From: Shewanella aestuarii
GTDB lineage: Bacteria > Pseudomonadota > Gammaproteobacteria > Enterobacterales > Shewanellaceae
Assembly: GCF_011765625.1 (NCBI RefSeq)
Contig: NZ_CP050313.1
Span: forward strand, 3,778,501 to 3,842,500
Length of the DNA: 64,000 bases
Reading direction: 5' to 3'
Shown here: piece by piece, positions 48,662-57,324 of the stretch
Layout: each line of letters starts with the position of its first letter
Numbering within the stretch: position 1 is the stretch's first letter
Made by a program: the position numbers and the translations under genes
The notes under the pieces: generated by a model
The model's database searches: none
What the model saw: the letters and a program-made list of their open reading frames with translations, nothing else
Told to the model about the DNA's origin: nothing

Positions 48662-49645
48662 ATGAATAAGGTAACGCAGACATCACCAGAATTTATGCCA
48701 GATAAGATTGATTTGAATCTCTATAGAGTGTTTTCGCAGGTGTATCATCATCAGTCCATCACCTTAGCGGCTGAACAACTTGATGTGACTCAAGCAGCCG
48801 TCAGCGGGTCGATTAAACGCTTATCCCAACTTTGTGGCCAAGACTTATTTATTCGCAATGGCCGCGGTATTATCGCCACCCACTATGCCCATCAATTGAT
48901 GGAGCAACTCTTGCCATCATTGGAAGTCTTGGAAGGCTTGGTTGAGAACACCAAGGTATTTGACAGCAACACCTCTCATTTGCAATTCACCGTTTTAGCG
49001 TTTGAATCAATCACAGATCAATTACTGCCCCATACTTTACGTTTACAACAGCAAGGCAATCCGTTAATCACATTTAAAGATCAAAACACCAATGAAACCC
49101 AAATTAATGAGGCGCTATTTGCCCAACAAGCGGATCTGGCAATTGATATAACAGATAGTCGCGATAGCACTTTAATTTACCAACCCTTAGCCACTGATGA
49201 AATTGTACTCATTTGCCGCCAAAATCATCCGCGAATATCTGGGCCTGTGAGCACCGAGCAATTTTTTGCCGAACAACACATTAAGCTTAATTTGACCCGC
49301 GCCAATGCCTCAATTGTTGATTTTTATGCCGAAAATAATCTCTCAAACCGCAAAGTGGTTGCAGAGTGCAAAGTGGTTGCAGAGTGCAACTCGTTGTTAT
49401 CATTAATTTCTTTGGTTGCTCAAAGTGACTGCATTGGCGCTTGTAGCAAATCATTAGCCTACAAATACCAACAAGCATTTCATATTCAAATTATCGACAT
49501 GCCGGTTAAAATTAACCCCATACAATTATCGTTAATTTGGCATAGACGGCAGCAAAATAACCCTGCGCACAAATGGTTACGGCAAACCATTAGCGATATT
49601 TACCAACAACACATTCAAGCTAATTATACCAATCACAGTAAATAA
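48662..49645 (+). CDS. LysR-family regulator; C-terminal codons supplied by a MITE-like repeat
   Basis: A 327-residue LysR regulator, divergent from the alkylsulfatase gene. The helix-turn-helix reads LDVTQAAVSGSIKRLSQL near residue 40. Two oddities are visible. In the effector domain, KVVAEC is repeated exactly (18-bp in-frame tandem duplication at 49352-49387). And the last codons (TNHSK and the stop) lie inside repeat copy 4, so its insertion set the present C-terminus. The duplication might alter ligand binding; whether the protein works is unknown. Confidence 0.85.
   Translation: MNKVTQTSPEFMPDKIDLNLYRVFSQVYHHQSITLAAEQLDVTQAAVSGSIKRLSQLCGQDLFIRNGRGIIATHYAHQLMEQLLPSLEVLEGLVENTKVFDSNTSHLQFTVLAFESITDQLLPHTLRLQQQGNPLITFKDQNTNETQINEALFAQQADLAIDITDSRDSTLIYQPLATDEIVLICRQNHPRISGPVSTEQFFAEQHIKLNLTRANASIVDFYAENNLSNRKVVAECKVVAECNSLLSLISLVAQSDCIGACSKSLAYKYQQAFHIQIIDMPVKINPIQLSLIWHRRQQNNPAHKWLRQTISDIYQQHIQANYTNHSK
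49352..49387 (+). repeat. 18-bp in-frame tandem duplication inside a LysR gene
   Basis: AAAGTGGTTGCAGAGTGC occurs twice, head to tail, with no mismatch. It adds six residues (KVVAEC) to the effector domain. The perfect identity suggests a recent event or an assembly fault. Confidence 0.9.
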
Positions 49646-49787
49646 GTGGCCAGAAATAGCGTCGGAAAAATGCGTGATAACAAGGCAGATTTTTTTGATA
49701 AGTAGTTATTCTACAATCAAAAAATCTAACATAGTTATCAGGTATTTTCACAAGCTAGAATGATCAGTTATTTAATACGATTGGAAT
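49626..49787. repeat. MITE-like repeat, copy 4 (full length)
   Basis: A 162-bp copy almost identical to copy 1, differing at scattered positions and at the right end (GATTGGAAT). It overlaps the last codons and stop of the LysR gene and ends before the S9 peptidase terminator. Confidence 0.87.
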
Positions 49788-49801
49788 TAACCTGAGATGA
49801 C

Positions 49802-49827
49802 AAAAAAACAGCCTCGTATTGAGGCTG
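49802..49827 (-). terminator. Rho-independent terminator after the S9 peptidase gene
   Basis: A seven-base-pair stem CAGCCTC/GAGGCTG with a five-base loop. On the minus strand it is followed by TTTTTTT. Confidence 0.87.
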
Positions 49828-49848
49828 CTTTAAGTCAATGATTAGAAT

Positions 49849-52320
49849 TTATTGTTTCGCCTCATCATAGGCGCTATCAGGATACAAGCTATTCCACCAC
49901 TGAGGCTCACCTTTAAGCTTCAAGTCAAACCAAGCTATGGTGGTATTCCACCAGTCAAAGCGAGCTTGACGGCTATTGATATGATGGTCTTGATCTTTAA
50001 ATTCCACTAGCTCAACCTCTTTACCCAATAGCTTCAGGGCAGTGTACATATAGTGGCTTTCGCCTACTGGCACATTGGTATCTGCATCGCCATGAATAAG
50101 CAGTAGTGGCGTGGTAATTTTATCCGCGTTGTAGAGCGGGCTGTGTTCTACATATAATTCACGGTTATTCCACGGAAAACTACCGCGACTGGCCACGCCA
50201 GAATAACCGTAACCCCACCAGCCATGACCCCAATATGAAGACAAGTTACTGATGCCCGCATGCGACATTGATGCCGCAAAAATATCGGTTTGCGTGGCTA
50301 AATACATGGTCATAAAGCCACCATAAGATGCACCCATATTGCCAACGCGTTTAGGGTCAACAAAGTGGTGAGCTTTTAAGAATGCTTGTGTGCCTTCAAT
50401 AATATCGTCAGCACTGTATTCACCCCATGCATTCACATGTCGACCACTAAACCCTTGGCCATAACCCGTTGCCCCATTGGGTTGCAGTACATAAACCACA
50501 TAGCCTTGCGCTGCCCACAAATTAAATGGCCAGCGGCCAGTAAAGTGGCGACCAACTGGCGACGTGCCGCCATAGTAATACACTAACGCAGGGTATTTTT
50601 TATTCGCATCAAAATCTACGGGTAAATACACTCTGCCATCAATGTTATGGCCATGCTTGTTAGTAAAATCAAAATCTTCAATTTTGCCTAAGCGAGTGTT
50701 GGCATAACTTTGGGCTTGGCTATCAAACAACAGTTGCTTGCGGCTTGATTTCAGCGTCATTTTGTAGGCTTTTTGTGGCACAGTCGCGGAAGTTCCAGCA
50801 AATACCAATGTCGGCTTGGCGCCATCGTTGGCGACACTAACGCTGTTGATCATATCAACACCTGTGTCGATTTTAGTGAAGCTTTTACGGCCTTTATCAA
50901 AATAGTAAATGGGTGAATAATCGCCTTCGGTTACCGCCACTAATAAGTCTTCATCGCCGACTTTCATTATATTATTGATGGCTGGGTTAAAGTTTTTGCT
51001 TAATGGACTGACTTTCCCCTTGCTGTCTCGCCAATATAACTGACCGTCATAGTCGTTTACTTCAATCGACTTATCTTGTTTTCCTAAGCCATCCATGAAG
51101 TTAGCCCCAGCCATGATATACATGCCATTGTCGGCGTACAGTGCGCCGCCAAAGGTGCGATATTCACCAATTAGGGTTTCTTTTAAGTTACTAACATCAA
51201 GTTCAATTAATTGCGACAAACTGTGGGCTGGCTCAGCGTAATCAACCGGTGAACGAGTCACCAATAGGCTATTGTTGTCTTGATGACTGTCCAGTAGATA
51301 CGTTGATAATGGGCCATCAGTGAGCTGACGTAACACACCAGAATCCAGGTCTAATTGATAAAGCTGGCTATTATTGCGCCAATAGCTCCAACGGTCTTCA
51401 ATGGCTTGGTAACGCTTTGATGTCGCCTTATCATCCGCTTTAAAAGGTTTGGTCCAGCTTAATATTAAGCTGTCGCCATACCAATGCAGATCCGCAATGT
51501 TTTCTATATTATCAACAGCAATATCGATACTAAGATCAGCAATATTCAGTAATTGAATTTGCTTATTAGCAACAAACGCTAATTGCTTACTGTTTGATGA
51601 CCAAACTGCACTACTTGGTCGGGCATCTTGCCAGCGATATAACACGCTGTTGTCTGATACTTGGCGCAGCTCAGTGACTTGAATTGCGGTATCACCTTTT
51701 GCTGGCTGATATTCTGTGGTTGATTGCAGTAAATATTTGCCATTGGGAGACAGAGTTAAGCTACTAATCGTTTTAGCATCATATAGCTGCTCAGCTGATA
51801 CACGCTGACGGGTTTGCGCGCTAAAGTCGAGGGTGTCGATATCTCTTTTACCTTGCCAGTCAAGGCTAAACTCGGTGTTAGCTTGTTGTCCGTCGGCTAA
51901 TACTAAGATTTGATAATCGCCATTGGCCAAGTTTAATGGCACTTCACTGGCTGATTTAACTAACTGACCATTAAGGTAAACCTGCGGGTTGTCTAACCCT
52001 TTTATGGTAAGCGTACCTTGGGTAAATCGCTGAGTAGCAACAGGCACCTGATATGCTAACCAACCGGATTTGTCTGGTGAACTGGTTGCCTCTGACCAAG
52101 CATACTTGTCGCCAAATATATTTAGGCTATCTTGCTGGCTTAACTTAGCCACTAAATTCGCTCGTAACACATCCGCATTAGGGCCTTTAGAGAGAGCTAA
52201 TGCGCTGTTTGAGCTAACTGGCCCAAGGCGCTTGATATGACTTTTATCAATTTCAGCACTATGGCTCATTCCCGAAAGCGCTAACGCCAAACCGGTAAAC
52301 ACCAGTGTAAGAGTTTTCAT
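49849..52320 (-). CDS. S9-family prolyl-oligopeptidase-like peptidase, secreted
   Basis: A serine peptidase of 823 residues with a Sec signal peptide (MKTLTLVFTGLALALSGMSH). A beta-propeller-like N-terminal part occupies roughly residues 180-560, then an alpha/beta hydrolase domain. Triad residues are visible: Ser in GASYGGFMTMY, Asp in IHGDADTNVPVGE, His in FKDQDHHINS. It should cleave short peptides, possibly dipeptides or acylated peptides, in the periplasm. Its start follows AAGGACTCCCC. Single gene with its own terminator. Confidence 0.9.
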   Translation of the reverse strand: MKTLTLVFTGLALALSGMSHSAEIDKSHIKRLGPVSSNSALALSKGPNADVLRANLVAKLSQQDSLNIFGDKYAWSEATSSPDKSGWLAYQVPVATQRFTQGTLTIKGLDNPQVYLNGQLVKSASEVPLNLANGDYQILVLADGQQANTEFSLDWQGKRDIDTLDFSAQTRQRVSAEQLYDAKTISSLTLSPNGKYLLQSTTEYQPAKGDTAIQVTELRQVSDNSVLYRWQDARPSSAVWSSNSKQLAFVANKQIQLLNIADLSIDIAVDNIENIADLHWYGDSLILSWTKPFKADDKATSKRYQAIEDRWSYWRNNSQLYQLDLDSGVLRQLTDGPLSTYLLDSHQDNNSLLVTRSPVDYAEPAHSLSQLIELDVSNLKETLIGEYRTFGGALYADNGMYIMAGANFMDGLGKQDKSIEVNDYDGQLYWRDSKGKVSPLSKNFNPAINNIMKVGDEDLLVAVTEGDYSPIYYFDKGRKSFTKIDTGVDMINSVSVANDGAKPTLVFAGTSATVPQKAYKMTLKSSRKQLLFDSQAQSYANTRLGKIEDFDFTNKHGHNIDGRVYLPVDFDANKKYPALVYYYGGTSPVGRHFTGRWPFNLWAAQGYVVYVLQPNGATGYGQGFSGRHVNAWGEYSADDIIEGTQAFLKAHHFVDPKRVGNMGASYGGFMTMYLATQTDIFAASMSHAGISNLSSYWGHGWWGYGYSGVASRGSFPWNNRELYVEHSPLYNADKITTPLLLIHGDADTNVPVGESHYMYTALKLLGKEVELVEFKDQDHHINSRQARFDWWNTTIAWFDLKLKGEPQWWNSLYPDSAYDEAKQ

Positions 52321-52423
52321 GGGGAGTCCTTGTTATGATTATTTTATCAGGCGACAGTTTGACAAATTGAGCGTACAAAAGCATCCGCTTAATCGTTTCA
52401 AATCATGTTTTGGTCATGAGTCA

Positions 52424-54475
52424 TTAGGATTGGCTTTGATGTGCTAATGCCGTTTGGCTGGGGAAGCCTAAAAAGCGCTGTTCAAAATCGGCTTTGGTCA
52501 TCGGTGGCGCTAGGTATTCGCCTTGTAAGTATTCACAATGATATTGGTGCAATATTTTCAGTTGCTGCTCGTTTTCTACCCCTTGCACCACCACGTTGAT
52601 ATTCAAGTTTTGCGCCATGCTAATAATAGCCCGCACTAAACTTAAACTGCTTTCGTTATCAACAATATCCTGCACAAATACCTTATCAATTTTTAAAGTA
52701 TTAACCTTTAGGCGTAACAAATAAGCTAATGATGAATAGCCCACCCCAAAATCATCAATTGTCATGTTAATACCATGATTTGATAATTGTTGAAGCTGTT
52801 GTTGTGCCTTGTCACTGGTATCCATCAGCGCATTTTCAGTGATCTCTAGCGATATGGCGTTAGCAGGTAGATTATATTTGGTGTAATTCAAAATCCATTT
52901 ATCAACCCAATGGCTTTGCAAGTCAATTTCAAGTGGCGACACATTCACCGACACAGGCATCACCTTACCCGTTTGCTGATACCACTGACTAACATCGCTT
53001 ACCACTTGCTCTCTCACCCAATCATCAATGGTACTGATCAAACCATAGCTTTCAGCAATAGGAATAAAATCCATTGAAACCAACAACCCTTTTTGCGGAT
53101 GATGCCAACGGATCAGTGCTTCCACTTGCACCACCCTTTGCGTATTACAACAAAATATTGGTTGGTAATATATTTCAAATTGCTGCAAGGCTATCGCCAT
53201 TCGTAACTCTTCAATCAAGTCGTGTTTCTGTTTTGCTTCTGCCTCCATATTAAGAGAGAAAAACTCGTAACGGTTACGGCCATTCTCTTTGGCAAGATAC
53301 ATGGCTTGATCAGCATGCTTAACCAATAAATCTACCGTGTCGCCATCGGCGGGATAGAAGGTAATCCCAATACTGCCAGACACATAGGCTTCTTCATCCT
53401 TAATCGATATACATTGCATCAAACTCTCTTTTAATGTTTGAGCTAATTGTGAGGCCCGTAGATGATCGTCCACCCCCTCAATAATTAACGTAAATTCATC
53501 ACCGCCCAATCTCGCTACCGTGTCATTGGCTCGCACACAGTTTTTCAATCGTTTAGCAACTTGGCTCAGTAATATGTCGCCATAATCGTGCCCTAGGTTA
53601 TCGTTGACCTCTTTAAAGCCATCTAAATCAATAAAAATGAGGGCAAATTTTTGTTGTGGAAGGTTTAATAAGCTTTGTAGTTTTTCATAAAAATAGCGAC
53701 GGTTAGGCAAGTCCGTTAAACCATCAATATAAGCAAATTCATGCAGTTGAGAATTAGCCGACTCTAACTCCTGAGTTCGTTGCTGTACCTTTTGTTCTAG
53801 CACCCTGTCACGCTGTTCTATCGTCTGCAGCATACTATTAAAGTGATTTGTTAACTGACCAAATTCATCTTTGCTTAAAGTTTGTGCGCGCTGGCTATAA
53901 TCGTTCGAGTCAGTCACTTTTTTGGCCACTTGTGCTAAATGCAAAATGGGAGCTAAAAAGCGTTGTCGTAAACACAAGGAGACAAATAGGCTCACCCCAA
54001 AAGTCAACGCCAGTGCGATAACAATAAAATAGCCATAAAACCCAATACGATCATGAATGTAGCTGTCATCAACGACAATAATCAACTCACCATAAGTAAT
54101 GCCATCCAAGGCAAGTGGTGCTGTCACTTGAGTAAGGTGCTCATCCGCATACAGCACCTTGTTGTCGTTGTTTGCGCTGGCAACTTTTTCTCCTTGGGCG
54201 TTATTTACCAATACAGACACCATATCAGAACGCAACAAAATAGGATTTATAAGCTCCTGAATTGATTCGTTATCTTCAAATAAAACCGCAGCAGTAATAC
54301 TAGGAGATAACACCTTGATTAAGGTGTCCAAGTTACTTTGTTGATCTTTTTGCGCAGTCTTAAATTCATAAGCGCTTAGCAAAAAAGAGACGATTAACAC
54401 TGAAATTAATGCCACGCTCATTAAGATGAACAACAGCTTTTTACTGACAGAATTAAGGGACAGTAGCTTGATCAT
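52424..54475 (-). CDS. Membrane GGDEF/EAL c-di-GMP protein (YfiN-like sensor)
   Basis: A 683-residue protein. Two membrane helices bracket a periplasmic CHASE8-like sensor (about residues 35-150), then HAMP and a GGDEF domain with the intact motif RLGGDEFTLI and DLDGFKEVNDN. The EAL domain has intact VEALIRWHHP, NVSPLEIDL and IDDFGVGYSSLAYL. Both activities could therefore be present; which dominates cannot be told. The start overlaps the YfiR stop (ATGA). In Pseudomonas the periplasmic YfiR represses YfiN, so the same control is likely here. Confidence 0.88.
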   Translation of the reverse strand: MIKLLSLNSVSKKLLFILMSVALISVLIVSFLLSAYEFKTAQKDQQSNLDTLIKVLSPSITAAVLFEDNESIQELINPILLRSDMVSVLVNNAQGEKVASANNDNKVLYADEHLTQVTAPLALDGITYGELIIVVDDSYIHDRIGFYGYFIVIALALTFGVSLFVSLCLRQRFLAPILHLAQVAKKVTDSNDYSQRAQTLSKDEFGQLTNHFNSMLQTIEQRDRVLEQKVQQRTQELESANSQLHEFAYIDGLTDLPNRRYFYEKLQSLLNLPQQKFALIFIDLDGFKEVNDNLGHDYGDILLSQVAKRLKNCVRANDTVARLGGDEFTLIIEGVDDHLRASQLAQTLKESLMQCISIKDEEAYVSGSIGITFYPADGDTVDLLVKHADQAMYLAKENGRNRYEFFSLNMEAEAKQKHDLIEELRMAIALQQFEIYYQPIFCCNTQRVVQVEALIRWHHPQKGLLVSMDFIPIAESYGLISTIDDWVREQVVSDVSQWYQQTGKVMPVSVNVSPLEIDLQSHWVDKWILNYTKYNLPANAISLEITENALMDTSDKAQQQLQQLSNHGINMTIDDFGVGYSSLAYLLRLKVNTLKIDKVFVQDIVDNESSLSLVRAIISMAQNLNINVVVQGVENEQQLKILHQYHCEYLQGEYLAPPMTKADFEQRFLGFPSQTALAHQSQS

Positions 54476-55011
54476 AGCTTTGCTCCCTCAACAATGCGCC
54501 CAAGCCGGAGTACTTTTGAGCTCAGTACCAGACCTGAGCGCTTTAAATGCTCGGGGGAGATTTCAAAACGAATTTTACTTGCGGCTAAAAAAAAGCGGAT
54601 ATGGCCACCAGACTCAATAAAATTGGGGGTTTCACCCACCAGCATGACATTGTCAAATTGAATATTAGGCTGGCTCTGCCATTGTTCTAGGCTATTGCTG
54701 GTGACAAATAATAGCTGACAGTTATCAATTGCTTGTTGGGTTAACTGAACGGTGAGTAAATGGATTGGCAACCCTGCAATCGTTTTGCCCGCTAACACTT
54801 GTTTAGCAATGTCATTAAAATCATCATCCGTACTACAAAGGTTAAATTGATTCTGCTTACTAAAGTCTTCAGTCCAGGTCCCATATCGGGCAAAATTAAA
54901 CAAAAAACCGGCTTTAAGGGCATATTCTTGCTCCATAGCCTGTGCGTTTCCACTAAACAATAATGAAAACGGCAGACAAGCAAACAGCAATATCCTTAAA
55001 GACTTAACCAT
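54472..55011 (-). CDS. YfiR-family periplasmic repressor (DUF4154)
   Basis: A 179-residue protein with a signal peptide ending NAQA. The DUF4154/YfiR features are EYALKAGFLFNFARYGTW near residue 29 and the tail GGHIRFFLAASKIRFEISPEHLKRSGLVLSSKVLRLG. Cysteines (NLCSTDD and NCQLLF) may be redox-active, as known for YfiR. It lies between the TonB receptor (8-bp gap) and the GGDEF/EAL gene (4-bp overlap), so the three are one operon. It probably holds the cyclase/phosphodiesterase in check from the periplasm. Confidence 0.9.
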   Translation of the reverse strand: MVKSLRILLFACLPFSLLFSGNAQAMEQEYALKAGFLFNFARYGTWTEDFSKQNQFNLCSTDDDFNDIAKQVLAGKTIAGLPIHLLTVQLTQQAIDNCQLLFVTSNSLEQWQSQPNIQFDNVMLVGETPNFIESGGHIRFFLAASKIRFEISPEHLKRSGLVLSSKVLRLGRIVEGAKL

Positions 55012-55019
55012 ATTAGTCC

Positions 55020-57089
55020 TTAAAATTTAGCGCGAATTTTTACGGCAACACTTTCATCAATATAGTTAGGTATTGTGAATGTCTCACCAGTATTGCCATA
55101 TTCTAAATGCTCACCTGCAATAAGATTTTTACCTAATATTGATAAACGCCATTGGGGAGATATATCCCAATTCCAGGCTAAATCTAATGCCGTATAATTA
55201 TCGACGTTGTAAGCCGTGCTATCTTCATAACGTACGGTGGCAAAAAAGCTATGGCGGGGAAAAATCTGCCAATCAAACTTAGCAAAATATTGCTTAGTTA
55301 CTGAATCGTAACCAATTGCAGGCACTGTGTTAGGTGGAAGAACATATTTGAAGTCATTGTAGCTGACACCAAACTCCGTTTTAACTGATTCACTTGCTTG
55401 CCATGTCAGAGTTAAATCCCCGCCTTGAGCAATCACGCTCGCTTGAGAGACTAAATCATAACTAATACTGGTAGTGGTTAATGCTTGATAAGCAGCATCA
55501 ATTTGGCCTAATTGCAACAACCCAATGACCGGTGCAAATTGTGCCTCATTAACATTAACCTGGATCACAGCAACATCTTTTGAATCGGTATAATACAATG
55601 ACGCATCAATCGCCCATGAAACTTGAGATAGTCGGTAGCCCAGCTCGTAAGACATTGACTGCTCAGCTTCAACTTGGTCGTTACCATTTAAATAAGTACG
55701 AATTCGATAATTATCAATTAAAGGAATGCCTGTAGGCGTTTCAGCAATTTCACTTACAAGATCACCGTTGACCACAAAGTTATCGTTAAACTCGATCAAT
55801 GATGGAATACGAACGCTTTTTGAAATTGACCCCCACAATGTTTGGTTATTAGTCGGCTTCCACACAGCTTTGGCTAATGGTTGGTTTTCCCATCCCGTTA
55901 ATTCATTATGATCAACCCTCACACCCGCAATCAAATCGAGATCCGGCAATACCTTATATTGTAACTGCAGCAATCCTCCATACTGACGAAGATGTTCAAT
56001 GCGAGAGTCACTGCTAAGCACAATACTGGGTTCATAATGAATATGGCTATAACGAAAATTCAAGCCCCAATCAACTTTAAGATCCTGATAAATGAAGTTC
56101 ATTTGATAATCTAGATCTGCTGATTCAAAATGTTCATTGAATAAGGTTTGCTCACCATCTTGCTTTAACCACGATGCTTGAAGCATTTGGTCTGCTGAGT
56201 CTGAGATCCGGTTTTCGACCCGTGCCATCACCCTTAACTCTTGGCGCTCTGTGTTTTCACTGAATGGAATATTTTTATTAGAATCATCTAACACGGCGCG
56301 TAGATTTTGCCCCATATCTGCCCGATTATAATCAGCTTGAAGCAAGCCGGACCACCTATCATTGGGCGTAAAATCAAATCGAGTACCCACATTGACCATT
56401 TCAGAGCTGTCGTTGGAAGGAAGGTTGCTCCCCTTTTTAGAAGCTTGTTGATCATTCCCATGAGCATAAAACCGAAAACTGCCTTTATTACCTATATCAC
56501 TTCCATAACGCACATTGGCATCATAATTCAGCCTATTACCTGCGGATGCATCTAGGTAAACACCGCGGGTATCAATGCTATTTTTGGTAATGATATTAAT
56601 CACGCCATTGCTTGCGTTTGTCCCCCAAAGCAAGCCGCCTTGACCACGGATAACTTCAATGCGTTCGATATCATACAAGGGGACATTTAAGGTTTCCCAA
56701 TACACGGCTGAAAACTGAGGAGTATGAAGGCTTTGACCATCAATCATCACCAACATTTTACTCACAAATCGCGAGGCAACACTGCGAGTAGTAATCGCCC
56801 ATTGATTATTATCTAACTGACGAACAACCAAACCTGGCACCACTTTGAGCGCTTCTGGAATAGACGTCGCGCCCGAGTTAATAATACGTTCTTTAGAGAG
56901 CACATAAATAGATGTTGGCGTATCAAACGATGACTGAGTGCGCTTCATGGCTGATGTCGCTTGAACATCCATGCCCATTAATGATTCAAGATCTAAATCA
57001 AGATCATTTTGCAAATTAGCCGCTTGAGATTGCGCGCTAATAATCACGACTAGCCCAGCAATATAGTAAAATGAAAAACGCAATCCCAT
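55020..57089 (-). CDS. TonB-dependent receptor heading a YfiR/c-di-GMP operon
   Basis: A receptor of 689 residues. ATG 57089 is used (MGLRFSFYYIAGLVVIISAQ, with GGAGG upstream); the frame opens at 57128. The plug has SFDTPTSIYVLSKERIINSG, ALKVVPGLVVRQLDN and RIEVIRGQGGLLWGTNASNG; the barrel runs to the end (VKIRAKF). The ligand is unknown; there is no iron box or metal-rich stretch. First gene of an operon with yfiR and a GGDEF/EAL gene, so a signalling role is possible as well as uptake. Confidence 0.88.
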   Translation of the reverse strand: MGLRFSFYYIAGLVVIISAQSQAANLQNDLDLDLESLMGMDVQATSAMKRTQSSFDTPTSIYVLSKERIINSGATSIPEALKVVPGLVVRQLDNNQWAITTRSVASRFVSKMLVMIDGQSLHTPQFSAVYWETLNVPLYDIERIEVIRGQGGLLWGTNASNGVINIITKNSIDTRGVYLDASAGNRLNYDANVRYGSDIGNKGSFRFYAHGNDQQASKKGSNLPSNDSSEMVNVGTRFDFTPNDRWSGLLQADYNRADMGQNLRAVLDDSNKNIPFSENTERQELRVMARVENRISDSADQMLQASWLKQDGEQTLFNEHFESADLDYQMNFIYQDLKVDWGLNFRYSHIHYEPSIVLSSDSRIEHLRQYGGLLQLQYKVLPDLDLIAGVRVDHNELTGWENQPLAKAVWKPTNNQTLWGSISKSVRIPSLIEFNDNFVVNGDLVSEIAETPTGIPLIDNYRIRTYLNGNDQVEAEQSMSYELGYRLSQVSWAIDASLYYTDSKDVAVIQVNVNEAQFAPVIGLLQLGQIDAAYQALTTTSISYDLVSQASVIAQGGDLTLTWQASESVKTEFGVSYNDFKYVLPPNTVPAIGYDSVTKQYFAKFDWQIFPRHSFFATVRYEDSTAYNVDNYTALDLAWNWDISPQWRLSILGKNLIAGEHLEYGNTGETFTIPNYIDESVAVKIRAKF

Positions 57090-57239
57090 TGGTGCCTCCA
57101 ACAGAAAGTACTCTAATGAATAAGTCATCCATACTTTTTGATGACTATATCAATTATTAATCATAGGATTGATTAGCTTATTCTGCGAGTTAACATCATT
57201 GAAAAGATAAAAAATAGTATTGCAAGCATCAAATTGTCT

Positions 57240-57266
57240 AAACGAAAACGCCCTCAAATGAGGGCG
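57240..57266 (-). terminator. Rho-independent terminator after cusA
   Basis: A seven-base-pair stem CGCCCTC/GAGGGCG with a four-base loop at 57249-57266. On the minus strand it is followed by GTTTTCGTTT. Confidence 0.8.
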
Positions 57267-57324
57267 TGGATTTATAATTCAATGATTAGCAATCGACTCC
57301 ATGCTAATCATTTATAACGGCAGC

